Assembly (NCBI GenBank): GCA_003505905.1
Contig: DNXM01000022.1
Span: 10,819-16,766, forward strand
Length of the DNA stretch: 5,948 nucleotides
Reading direction: 5' to 3'
Source: Oscillospiraceae bacterium
Lineage (GTDB): Bacteria; Bacillota; Clostridia; Oscillospirales; Acutalibacteraceae
Shown: piece after piece, positions 1 to 5,948 of the stretch
Layout of the letters: each line of letters starts with the position of its first letter
Position numbering within the stretch: the first letter of the stretch is position 1
The notes under the pieces: generated by a model
What the model was told of the DNA's origin: nothing
The model's database searches: none
What the model saw: only the letters and a program-made list of their open reading frames with translations
Translations under genes and position numbers: made by a program

Positions 1-464
1 CCCTGTTGGATGTCGGCGTGTACGGCTTGAATTTTGCAAGCTGGTACCTCGGAAAAGAGGTTGCGGATTTGTTTGCCTGCTGTGAAGCATTTCACGGAAT
101 CGACAGCCATACAACGGTGCTGATGAAATATGCCGACGGCAGTATTGCCACCATTTCGAGCGCAACCATGCTCCGCACACCGAACGAGGGTGCAGTCTAC
201 GGCACAAAGGGCTACGCAAAGCTTGAACATTTTTACGCACCCGAAAAATTAGAGCTGTTCTATGCAGACGGTTCAACCGAAACCATTGAAACACCCTATG
301 AGGGCAACGGCTTTGAAGAACAAATTCGACACGTGTGCAGCTGCATTTCGGCAGGACTGACAGAAAGCCCGATAAACACCCACGAACAAACACGGTTCAT
401 CACCCGACAGATGGACGAGATTCGCCGAAAAATCGGCATTGTCTATCCGCAGGATAAGGATTAA
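1..464 (+). CDS. Gfo/Idh/MocA family oxidoreductase, C-terminal part (5' end outside window)
   Basis: About 153 codons are visible, read from base 3, and the gene continues upstream of the window; the TTG at 6 is internal, not a start. Enzymes of this family are cytoplasmic NAD(P)-dependent dehydrogenases acting on sugars, inositols or related polyols. The nucleotide-binding Rossmann domain is missing here. What remains matches the substrate-binding alpha/beta domain: the opening LLDVGVYGL, where the family has a G-[AG]-L-L-D-[IV]-G-[VI]-Y signature, then a sheet segment with the YADGSIATI strand, a GTKGYAKLE turn like the family's G-x-K-G-x-[IL] motif, a GFEEQIRHV helix with a following CISAGLTESP segment, and a terminal MDEIRRKIGIVYP helix typical of the family end. 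Family assignment is strong; the substrate cannot be told. A hairpin terminator follows 48 bases after the stop, so this gene probably ends its own transcription unit, separate from the GH78 gene. Confidence 0.9.
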   Translation, partial: LLDVGVYGLNFASWYLGKEVADLFACCEAFHGIDSHTTVLMKYADGSIATISSATMLRTPNEGAVYGTKGYAKLEHFYAPEKLELFYADGSTETIETPYEGNGFEEQIRHVCSCISAGLTESPINTHEQTRFITRQMDEIRRKIGIVYPQDKD

Positions 465-511
465 AAAAGTGCTCGCAAAGAGAAGAGTTTTCTTTCACCT
501 TCGCAAAAACA

Positions 512-580
512 AAAAAAGCATTTGTGTTACAAAAAGAAGTTTCTTCTTTCGACACAAGTGCTTTTTTATTTTGTCTTAAT
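512..580 (+). terminator. Rho-independent terminator, long two-part hairpin with U tract
   Basis: The arms 512-527 and 552-567 pair over 16 bp with a single G-U wobble (T521 with G558), and include the GC/AT run around 518-527. Inside them, 533-539 pairs perfectly with 543-549 around a TTT loop, so the element is a stem with an internal bulge and an upper hairpin. The 3' arm runs straight into a T-rich tract (562-580). It lies 48 bases after the oxidoreductase stop and before the next promoter. The 5' arm begins in an A run, so the reverse-strand transcript would also end a hairpin in U residues; it could work in both directions. Confidence 0.88.
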
Positions 581-586
581 TTTTTC

Positions 587-599
587 TTGCATAACGCAA
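587..599. promoter_or_regulatory. Near-palindrome over the -35 element, possible operator
   Basis: The sequence TTGCATAACGCAA has 4-base arms TTGC and GCAA with an additional T/A pair inside, one mismatched pair and a single central base. It covers the whole -35 hexamer, a position where a bound repressor would block RNA polymerase. The arms are short and no second copy is visible in the window, so chance is a real alternative. Confidence 0.3.
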
Positions 600-615
600 C
601 GGAAAATGATATATT
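587..615 (+). promoter_or_regulatory. Sigma-A type promoter with extended -10, driving the GH78 operon
   Basis: The -35 element is TTGCAT (587-592) and the -10 element is TATATT (610-615), with exactly 17 bases between. A TGA directly before the -10 (607-609) gives the TGN extension common in Gram-positive promoters. Transcription would start near 621-623, leaving a 5' leader of about 27 bases with a GGAGG Shine-Dalgarno at 636-640. The site lies just after the terminator of the previous gene and before the first gene of the three-gene cluster. The -35 is embedded in a 13-base near-palindrome (587-599) that could be an operator. Confidence 0.8.
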
Positions 616-648
616 GTAAATAATTATAAGAACACGGAGGATTTTGGC

Positions 649-2760
649 ATGAATTTTTCGGAACGGTTCGGTTCGGCGCAGTTTGTAACTGCAAGCGGCA
701 AATGTGTCGCTCCTGTTTTCAAAAGCACGGTGTCGCTTGATGAAGCACCAAAGCAGGCTTTCATTACGGTTTGCGGTCTTGGCTTTTTTGAAATGAAAAT
801 CAACGGCAAAAGCATTACGGAAGACCGTTTGATTCCGCTGAACAGCCATTTTCACCATTATCGCAACTGTTTTTGTTACAAATATTTCGGCGAACAACTG
901 AATTTCCGCATTTATGCCTGCCGATATGAGGTTACTCACCTGTTGAAAAAAGGCGAAAACGAATTGCTCTGCACTGTGGCACCCGGTTGGTATTTCCGAT
1001 ACGGCAAATGCAAAATGTGCTGGAAATTGGAAGCGGACGGCAAGGATTATTTCAGCGATGCTTCGACCCTGTGGCGCAGCAGCGGCATGACGAATTATGA
1101 AATCACCAAGGGCGAGGAGTACGACTACAACAAGGCGCACGGCAAATGGAAACAAACAAAAGCCGTCAAAGCACCCAAAAGCAATTACTGCTTGAGTGAC
1201 TGCCCGAACGATAAGGTCATTCGCACGATTCAGCCGAAAAAAATCACGGAAACCGACACAACCGTTCTTTACGATTGCGGCGAAAATATCACGGGCACAC
1301 CCGTGTTGACCTGCACCGAAAAAAATAAAAAAATCGAAGTTCAGTTTGCCGAAAAATTGGGCGAAGACGGTGCGTTTGCCGAAGCCTGTACCTACGGTCA
1401 GCATTTGAGCTTTATCACGGACGGCGAGGAACGGGATTACCGTATTCAATTCACCTGGGCAACCTTCCGCTATTTTCAAGTGAGCAAGGGCGCCGAGCTG
1501 AAAACGGTCGAGGTCATTCACACCGATATGCCGCTGACCTGTACCTTTGAAAGCGACAATGCCGTGCTCAACGGCTTGTTTGATATTTATGTCCGCACGC
1601 AGTTGGACAATATGCACGCAGGCATTCCGTCGGATTGTCCGCATTTGGAACGCCGAGGCTACACGGGTGACGGACAGCTGACCTGCGAAACGGTCATGCT
1701 CATGTTTAAATCCAAAGAATTTTATAAAAAATGGATGGAGGATATCTCCGATTGTCAGGACAGAAAGTCGGGTCATGTGCAATATACCGCCCCTTATTTG
1801 CAAAGCGGCGGCGGACCCGGCGGCTGGGGCTGTGCGATTGTTGAAGTGCCCTATGTCTATTACAAAATGTTCGGTGACATAAAGCCTGCCGAAAAATATT
1901 TTGACCAAATGCTTCACTATTTTGATTATTTGGAAGCGCACAGCAAAAAGAATTTTGTTGTGTCCGACCAGCCGCTTCAATGGTGCTTGGGCGATTGGTG
2001 CACCCCGAACACGGGCAAGCACGGCGGCAGACCCGACATGGCGGATGATTATGTAAACAACTATTTTTACATCAAGTCCATCAACCGTGTGGTGGAGCTG
2101 GCAAAGCTCATCGGTCGGGAGGAAGTTATTCCTGCATTGAAAAAAACAAAGCAAAAACGAATTCAAGCTATTGAGAAAAAATATTTTGACAAAGCAACGG
2201 GCAATTATTGCGAAGACAAAAACAGCGCAAACGCTTTTGCCTTGGATTTAGGGCTTGGCGATGAACGCACGCTGAAAAATTTGGCAGAAAAGTTTGAAAA
2301 AACGGGCTGTTTTGACTGCGGTATTTTCGGCACGGATTTGGTTGTAAAAATTCTGTTTGAAAACGGTTATGAAGAGCTTGCAACGAAGCTGCTCACGAGC
2401 GAAAAGCATCCGTCCTTCGGTTATATGCTCAAAACGGGCGCCACAACGATTTGGGAAGATTGGCTCAATCCCCGTTCGATGTGTCACCCGATGTTCGGTG
2501 CGGTGCTTCGCTATTTGTTCTACTATTTGCTCGGCATTCGCCAAACCGAAAATTCGGCGGGCGCAAAAGAATTTTTGCTTGACCCCAAAAACGGAAAAAC
2601 CGTGCAAAGGCTCAGCGGAAAAATCACAACCGCAGGCGGCGAAATTGCCGTGAAGATTGATTGGGAAAACAAAAAACTCACTGCGGAAATTCCGAAAAAT
2701 ATCACCGTGTTTTATCACGGCGAAAAGTTGAACGCAGGCACAAATGAATTGAAACTGTGA
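649..2760 (+). CDS. GH78 family glycoside hydrolase, alpha-L-rhamnosidase-like, cytoplasmic
   Basis: This 703-residue protein has no signal peptide and should hydrolyse terminal rhamnosyl (or related) glycosides, an inverting reaction in GH78, on imported oligosaccharides. Residues about 36-120 match the N-terminal beta-sandwich (GFFEMKINGK; YEVTHLLKKGENELL; GWYF). Residues about 195-290 match the second beta domain (YDCGENITG, FAEKLGEDG, FRYFQV). The (alpha/alpha)6 catalytic barrel spans about 297-630, and a small beta domain closes the protein. DCPHLERRGYTGD places D329, E334 and D341 at the positions of the acidic residues D567, E572 and D579 of Bacillus RhaB, and TTIWEDW gives E603 for its E841. 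The family's GWGDA motif reads GWGCA (C395), and the residue before E334 is Leu rather than Arg. At 703 residues it is shorter than many GH78 enzymes of about 900-1000. GGAGG at 636-640, 8 bases before the ATG, fixes the start. It is first in a three-gene operon. Family call is strong; rhamnose specificity is inferred. Confidence 0.88.
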   Translation: MNFSERFGSAQFVTASGKCVAPVFKSTVSLDEAPKQAFITVCGLGFFEMKINGKSITEDRLIPLNSHFHHYRNCFCYKYFGEQLNFRIYACRYEVTHLLKKGENELLCTVAPGWYFRYGKCKMCWKLEADGKDYFSDASTLWRSSGMTNYEITKGEEYDYNKAHGKWKQTKAVKAPKSNYCLSDCPNDKVIRTIQPKKITETDTTVLYDCGENITGTPVLTCTEKNKKIEVQFAEKLGEDGAFAEACTYGQHLSFITDGEERDYRIQFTWATFRYFQVSKGAELKTVEVIHTDMPLTCTFESDNAVLNGLFDIYVRTQLDNMHAGIPSDCPHLERRGYTGDGQLTCETVMLMFKSKEFYKKWMEDISDCQDRKSGHVQYTAPYLQSGGGPGGWGCAIVEVPYVYYKMFGDIKPAEKYFDQMLHYFDYLEAHSKKNFVVSDQPLQWCLGDWCTPNTGKHGGRPDMADDYVNNYFYIKSINRVVELAKLIGREEVIPALKKTKQKRIQAIEKKYFDKATGNYCEDKNSANAFALDLGLGDERTLKNLAEKFEKTGCFDCGIFGTDLVVKILFENGYEELATKLLTSEKHPSFGYMLKTGATTIWEDWLNPRSMCHPMFGAVLRYLFYYLLGIRQTENSAGAKEFLLDPKNGKTVQRLSGKITTAGGEIAVKIDWENKKLTAEIPKNITVFYHGEKLNAGTNELKL

Positions 2761-2763
2761 GGG
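2758..2763 (+). promoter_or_regulatory. Ribosome binding site overlapping the GH78 stop codon
   Basis: TGAGGG contains the GH78 stop TGA and serves as Shine-Dalgarno for the ATG at 2771, 7 bases further on. Because the terminating ribosome sits on the next gene's binding site, translation of the two genes is probably coupled. Confidence 0.75.
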
Positions 2764-2770
2764 CAAAAGA

Positions 2771-4453
2771 ATGAAAAAAATCATTGCGTTTTTGTTGACG
2801 CTCTGCTTGGCATTCACGGCGATTGCCGTGCCGGGCTTTGCCGAACAGGCGGAAGACCTTCAGCTTGCCGTTGCATCGGACTTGCATTACAACATCCCGA
2901 ACGCAAAGCTGGAAAAGCTGATTGACGACCCGATTTATTGGTACGCAAACCGCCGTTGCGCCATGGATGATGAGAGCGGATTTATCATTGACGAATTTCT
3001 GCGTCAATGCGCCGAAAGCAAGCCCGATTATATTTTGATTCCGGGCGATTTGGTCGACAACGGGCGCACGGTTATTCAAGAGCATTACGATGTTGCCGAA
3101 AAGTTCAGAAGCTTTGAACAGAAAACGGGCATTCCGATTTTTGTGATTAACGGCAACCACGACTTGGGCGAAAACTGCGCCGTGACCCGCAAAGAGTTCA
3201 AACAGATTTATGCCGATTTCGGTTACGACCTCGCCTTGGAAACAAGAGCGGAGGACTGTTCCTACACGGCGAACCTCGGCGAAAAATATCGACTGATTGC
3301 GTTGGATAGCTGTGATTCCACCGTATCCACCGAGGACGGATTAACGGCCGACCGAGTGCAGTGGGTCAAGACCCAAACCGAAAAAGCCGAGGCGGACGGA
3401 CGCTATCCCGTTTTGATGATGCACCACAATTTGATTGACCATATGCCCTTGCAGCGCATCATCAACCGCAATTTTATCATTCGTTTTCACTACACAACGG
3501 CGGAAAAATTTGCCGATTGGGGCATCCGCACCGTGTTCACCGGTCACGAGCATTGCAGTGATGTTTCCGTTTTCACTTCGGCGCTCGGCAACAAGATTTA
3601 CGATTTTGCCGACACGGCGCTGAGTATGTATCCGCTCAATTACCGAGTGATTCATTACACGGAGAATGAAATCAAATACGAAACGAAAACAATCAAGCAA
3701 ATCGACACCGATGCGTTGACGAAAACGGTCGAGGGTTACACGCCCGAGCAGCTGAAGCTAATGAACGAGGACTTGAATGCCTACGCAAAGGGCTTTTTGA
3801 AGGCAGGCCTGCAATACCGCCTGACGCTGTCGTTGAGCATGGAAAAAATTGGCATCAAAGAAAGCGATATTTATTACGGCCTTGTCAACAAAGCCGTCAC
3901 GCTTTTGACCGATGAGTTGAAGTTGCCGTTCTACGGCGAAAACAGCGTGAGCACGATTGCCGCAAGGTACGGTATCACTCTGCCGAAAACCGATTATGAA
4001 AATGCGTGGGATTTGGCAGGCGAATTGGTGGCGAACCATTACCTCGGCAGTGAAAAGCTCACCCCGGAAAGCGATGAGGTTGTTCTGTTGCTTCGCACGG
4101 TTGCCGTGATTTTGCGGGAAGAAAATCAGAGCCTGTCGCTTGTGTCACTTCGGGATGTTGCCGATGCCTTGGGCGGCGGCTCCGACAAAGTGCAGACCCT
4201 TTACAAGGCGGCGTTTGACGGCACAAACCCGGTGGAATATTTCACGGCGGCTCTGCTTGCGCCGTTCCTTTACGAGTTTGCGTTTGATGCGGACGGTGTG
4301 GATGACAACGCAGGCACAATCGAAGGCTATGCGGTGAACAACAACAGCAAAAACATTGCAGACAATTTGAAATATTACGCCGAAAAAATCTTCAAATATT
4401 TTGAAATGATTTTCAAAATTGTTTTTAAAGCGGTCAACAAAATTGTCGGCTGA
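2771..4453 (+). CDS. Secreted calcineurin-like metallophosphoesterase with uncharacterised helical C-terminal half
   Basis: The protein has 560 residues. Residues 1-24 form a classic signal peptide: MKK, a hydrophobic core at about 4-20, and an AxA-like PGFA site with likely cleavage before E25. The dimetal phosphoesterase motifs follow in order: SDLH (D37, H39), PGDLVDNG (D93), NGNHD (N129, H130), MMHHN (H218/H219) and TGHEH (H259, H261). All usual metal ligands are present, so hydrolysis of a phosphomonoester or diester outside the membrane is expected; the substrate is unknown. The phosphoesterase fold should end near residue 300. Residues about 310-530 look mostly helical and match no domain I recognise. 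The last 25 or so residues form a lysine-spaced amphipathic helix (K539, K542, K549, K553, K557 among F, I and V) that could lie on the membrane. It starts 10 bases after the GH78 gene with a Shine-Dalgarno over that gene's stop and ends 14 bases before the acyltransferase. Confidence 0.9.
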   Translation: MKKIIAFLLTLCLAFTAIAVPGFAEQAEDLQLAVASDLHYNIPNAKLEKLIDDPIYWYANRRCAMDDESGFIIDEFLRQCAESKPDYILIPGDLVDNGRTVIQEHYDVAEKFRSFEQKTGIPIFVINGNHDLGENCAVTRKEFKQIYADFGYDLALETRAEDCSYTANLGEKYRLIALDSCDSTVSTEDGLTADRVQWVKTQTEKAEADGRYPVLMMHHNLIDHMPLQRIINRNFIIRFHYTTAEKFADWGIRTVFTGHEHCSDVSVFTSALGNKIYDFADTALSMYPLNYRVIHYTENEIKYETKTIKQIDTDALTKTVEGYTPEQLKLMNEDLNAYAKGFLKAGLQYRLTLSLSMEKIGIKESDIYYGLVNKAVTLLTDELKLPFYGENSVSTIAARYGITLPKTDYENAWDLAGELVANHYLGSEKLTPESDEVVLLLRTVAVILREENQSLSLVSLRDVADALGGGSDKVQTLYKAAFDGTNPVEYFTAALLAPFLYEFAFDADGVDDNAGTIEGYAVNNNSKNIADNLKYYAEKIFKYFEMIFKIVFKAVNKIVG

Positions 4454-4467
4454 TTCGAGGTTTATAT

Positions 4468-5538
4468 ATGAATAAGAATGAAGCAAAAATGTTGCAAGGA
4501 ATATCGGTGATATTCATGGTCTGTGTGCATTTGTTCTGCCGTTTGAATTGGGCGGAGCTTTATGCAACACCGATTATGCTGTTCGGTTTGCCGGTTTCGT
4601 TTTACATCGGGCAAATCGGTGATTTTTGCATTATCACTTACATTATCTGCAGCAGTTATTCACAAATGAATACGCACGGAAAAGAGCATTATTACCGCCG
4701 CCGTTTGGTTTCGCTTCTTGTGCTGTACGGGCGGTTTTGGCTGATTCTGATTCTGTTCACGATTGTTGCGCCGATTGCAGGGCGTTCGGATATGTTTCAA
4801 AACGATGTTTTCGGTTATTTTCTGTCATATACGGGCTATTGGAACTGCTACAACGGTGCGTGGTGGTATTTGCCGATTTATGCAGTCTTCGTGATTTTCT
4901 CGCCGCTGACTGTGCGATTTTGTCAAAAACGACACTGGTTGCTCATCTCGGTTATCATTGCCGTGCTTTATGTTGTCGGCTATTATTTCCGTTTTAATCG
5001 CATTTACGAATTTAACTTTTATTTCAACACAAGCCGAATCGGCGTTTTTTCTATGACCTTTGCGGAATATCTGTTCGGACTTTTGCTTTGCAAGCTTCAG
5101 TTTTTTGAAAAAGCAAAGGCAATTGCGGAAAAAATAAAACCGGTTTGGTATTGGCTTGTGTCTGCGGTTATCGTGGTGGGCATTACATTTGTGCGTGCGC
5201 AGTATGTGCGTTCCATGTTTGTTGCGCCGGGCGTTGCGCTTGTTTTTACAACGATTTTTCTTGCGGGCAAAAAGCCGAAATTCGTCTGCGATTTCTTTTT
5301 GTTCTTCGGCAATCATTCTACCAACATTTGGCTGACGCATATGTTCTTTTACCACACGCTGTTTGTCAACTTCGTGTTCGTTGCAAAATATCCGTTGTTT
5401 ATCTTCCTGTTTATGATGATGATTTGCGTTGCGCTGTCCTATGCGCTCGACTTCCTTTACAAGCCGATTATGAAAAAGATTTTGCTGCTCAATCTGCCGA
5501 GGGAAGAACGAAAAGAAAAGAATGTTGTAAAACTGTAA
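4468..5538 (+). CDS. Acyltransferase-3 family integral membrane protein
   Basis: The 356-residue protein has about ten likely transmembrane segments (roughly 8-23, 45-62, 79-103, 130-149, 156-174, 191-209, 226-243, 249-266, 283-304 and 308-330) and a charged cytoplasmic tail. Proteins of this family carry acyl, often acetyl, groups across or at the membrane to sugars of envelope polysaccharides, lipids or secreted products. Supporting features are the first helix LQGISVIFMVCVH, with H21 at the conserved histidine, the arginine cluster R77-R79 before the third segment, the GAWWYLPIY motif in the fourth, and STNIWLTHMFFY near the end with H291. The family's R/K-x10-H pattern in helix 1 has Gln (Q10) instead of Arg/Lys, which may affect donor binding or mark a divergent subgroup. 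GAGG at 4457-4460, 7 bases before the ATG, and a 14-base gap place it third in the operon. Donor and acceptor are unknown; a non-catalytic relative is possible. Confidence 0.83.
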   Translation: MNKNEAKMLQGISVIFMVCVHLFCRLNWAELYATPIMLFGLPVSFYIGQIGDFCIITYIICSSYSQMNTHGKEHYYRRRLVSLLVLYGRFWLILILFTIVAPIAGRSDMFQNDVFGYFLSYTGYWNCYNGAWWYLPIYAVFVIFSPLTVRFCQKRHWLLISVIIAVLYVVGYYFRFNRIYEFNFYFNTSRIGVFSMTFAEYLFGLLLCKLQFFEKAKAIAEKIKPVWYWLVSAVIVVGITFVRAQYVRSMFVAPGVALVFTTIFLAGKKPKFVCDFFLFFGNHSTNIWLTHMFFYHTLFVNFVFVAKYPLFIFLFMMMICVALSYALDFLYKPIMKKILLLNLPREERKEKNVVKL

Positions 5539-5607
5539 CAAATCCGATTGTTTCTTGTAAGGAACAGTTGATACAGTAAACATACAAAGCGAAAGGAGCT
5601 TGAAAAA
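5539..5607 (+). other. Intergenic gap before the response regulator, no clear terminator
   Basis: These 69 bases contain no stem-loop with a T tract and no promoter close to consensus; TTGTTT at 5548-5553 with ATACAG 17 bases later is a poor match. TGTAA occurs at 5526, 5534 and 5556, the last two 22 bases apart. AAAGGAG at 5592-5598 is the ribosome binding site of the next gene. The regulator may therefore be read partly from the upstream operon, or from a promoter I cannot recognise. Confidence 0.5.
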
Positions 5608-5948
5608 ATGTACCGAGTTTTAGTTTGTGATGATGATATCGCCATCGTTAATTCCATTGAGATTTATTTAAAATCGGAAGGCTACGAGGTGAGCAAAGCC
5701 ACCAACGGAAAAGAAGCGATTGCGATTGCCGAAAAGGAAGAAGTTCATTGCATTATTCTGGACATTATGATGCCCGAATTGGACGGACTGCGTGCAACGC
5801 TTCAGCTTCGTGAAAAAAGCAATGTGCCGATTATTCTGCTCTCCGCCAAAAGTGAGGACACCGATAAGATTACGGGTCTCGGATTCGGTGCCGATGACTA
5901 TATGACCAAGCCGTTCAATCCGCTTGAATTAGTGGCTCGTGTCAAGTC
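5608..5948 (+). CDS. Response regulator, OmpR/VanR-like, receiver domain only (3' end outside window)
   Basis: The visible 113 complete codons encode a receiver domain, which takes a phosphate from a sensor histidine kinase and switches an output domain. The metal-binding acidic residues are D8 and D9 in LVCDDD, the phosphoacceptor is D52 in LDIMMPELDG, the switch serine is S79 in LLSAKSED, and the conserved lysine is K101 in TKPFNPLEL. The stretch around 85-113 (DKITGLGFGADDY, then FNPLELVARVK) is typical of the OmpR/PhoB class, close to VanR-type regulators of Bacillota, so a winged-helix DNA-binding domain is expected downstream. The start is fixed by AAAGGAG at 5592-5598, 9 bases upstream, and by MYRVLVCDDD beginning as receiver domains do. 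It is probably followed by its kinase gene. Whether it controls the upstream operon cannot be told; envelope stress or glycan signals are common for this class. Confidence 0.95.
   Translation, partial: MYRVLVCDDDIAIVNSIEIYLKSEGYEVSKATNGKEAIAIAEKEEVHCIILDIMMPELDGLRATLQLREKSNVPIILLSAKSEDTDKITGLGFGADDYMTKPFNPLELVARVK

Noticed and set aside
463..511. Repeats AAGTGCT (467 and 557) and TCGCAAA (475 and 502) after the oxidoreductase gene
   Set aside because: Seven-base matches in A-rich DNA are expected by chance; they do not bound an element and form no array.
1318..1337. Runs of A (AAAAAAAT AAAAAAAT) in the GH78 gene as a possible slippage or programmed frameshift site
   Set aside because: The reading frame continues through both runs with family-like sequence on each side, and there is no alternative frame or downstream structure to suggest recoding.
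400..2166. Very long minus-strand open frame (588 codons) across the GH78 gene, terminator and promoter
   Set aside because: It is rich in Phe, His, Val, Arg and Ile without domain motifs, as expected for the complement of a codon-biased gene. The + strand frame has GH78 catalytic motifs, a ribosome binding site and a promoter, and the minus frame has no comparable start signal.
2248..2817. Minus-strand open frame over the GH78/phosphoesterase junction
   Set aside because: It is a shadow of two well-supported genes; composition is unlike a real protein and it crosses both a stop and a start of genuine genes.
5145..5579. Second + strand frame inside the acyltransferase gene, Cys-rich
   Set aside because: It lies out of frame within a gene having clear family motifs, and its cysteines come from frame-shifted TTT/TTG-rich codons; no ribosome binding site precedes it.
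4825..5583. Minus-strand open frame (252 codons) opposite the acyltransferase gene
   Set aside because: The His/Lys/Arg/Asn-rich composition is what the reverse complement of a hydrophobic membrane protein gives; no motif or start signal supports it.
1..5948. Search for mobile elements, CRISPR arrays, toxin-antitoxin or defence genes, riboswitches and tRNAs
   Set aside because: No transposase or integrase motifs, terminal repeats, regularly spaced repeats, cloverleaf sequences or long structured leaders were seen; gene content is metabolic and envelope-type with one regulator.

Overview
The window reads as one stretch of a Bacillota chromosome, most likely from an uncultured gut-type clostridium (Oscillospirales/Ruminococcaceae-like). 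The evidence is indirect: strong GGAGG-type ribosome binding sites, tightly packed same-strand genes, moderate GC with heavy use of TTG, AAA and GAA codons, a lysine-initiated Gram-positive-style signal peptide, and a VanR/PhoB-like response regulator. All five protein genes lie on the + strand; the first and last are cut by the window edges. There are no tRNAs, rRNAs, insertion sequences, integrases, CRISPR repeats or phage genes.

Layout: (1) 1-464, the C-terminal half of a Gfo/Idh/MocA-type NAD(P)-dependent sugar oxidoreductase. (2) 465-648, an intergenic region with a long two-part hairpin terminator followed by a strong extended -10 promoter. (3) 649-2760, a cytoplasmic GH78 (alpha-L-rhamnosidase-like) glycoside hydrolase. 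(4) 2771-4453, a secreted calcineurin-like metallophosphoesterase with an uncharacterised helical C-terminal half. (5) 4468-5538, a polytopic acyltransferase-3 family membrane protein. (6) 5608-5948, the receiver domain of an OmpR/VanR-type response regulator, truncated at the window end.

The GH78, phosphoesterase and acyltransferase genes are separated by only 10 and 14 bases, each with its own Shine-Dalgarno, so they very probably form one operon driven from the promoter near 587-615. The products should sit in three places: cytoplasm (glycosidase), outside the membrane (phosphatase) and within the membrane (acyltransferase). A shared theme of carbohydrate or cell-envelope glycan handling is plausible but is inference. 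The response regulator follows after a 69-base gap with no visible terminator, so read-through into it is possible; its partner kinase would be expected just beyond the window.

I found no convincing undescribed system. The items most worth a second look are the unusual gene grouping, the unexplained C-terminal half and amphipathic tail of the phosphoesterase, and departures from family consensus in the GH78 and acyltransferase proteins.
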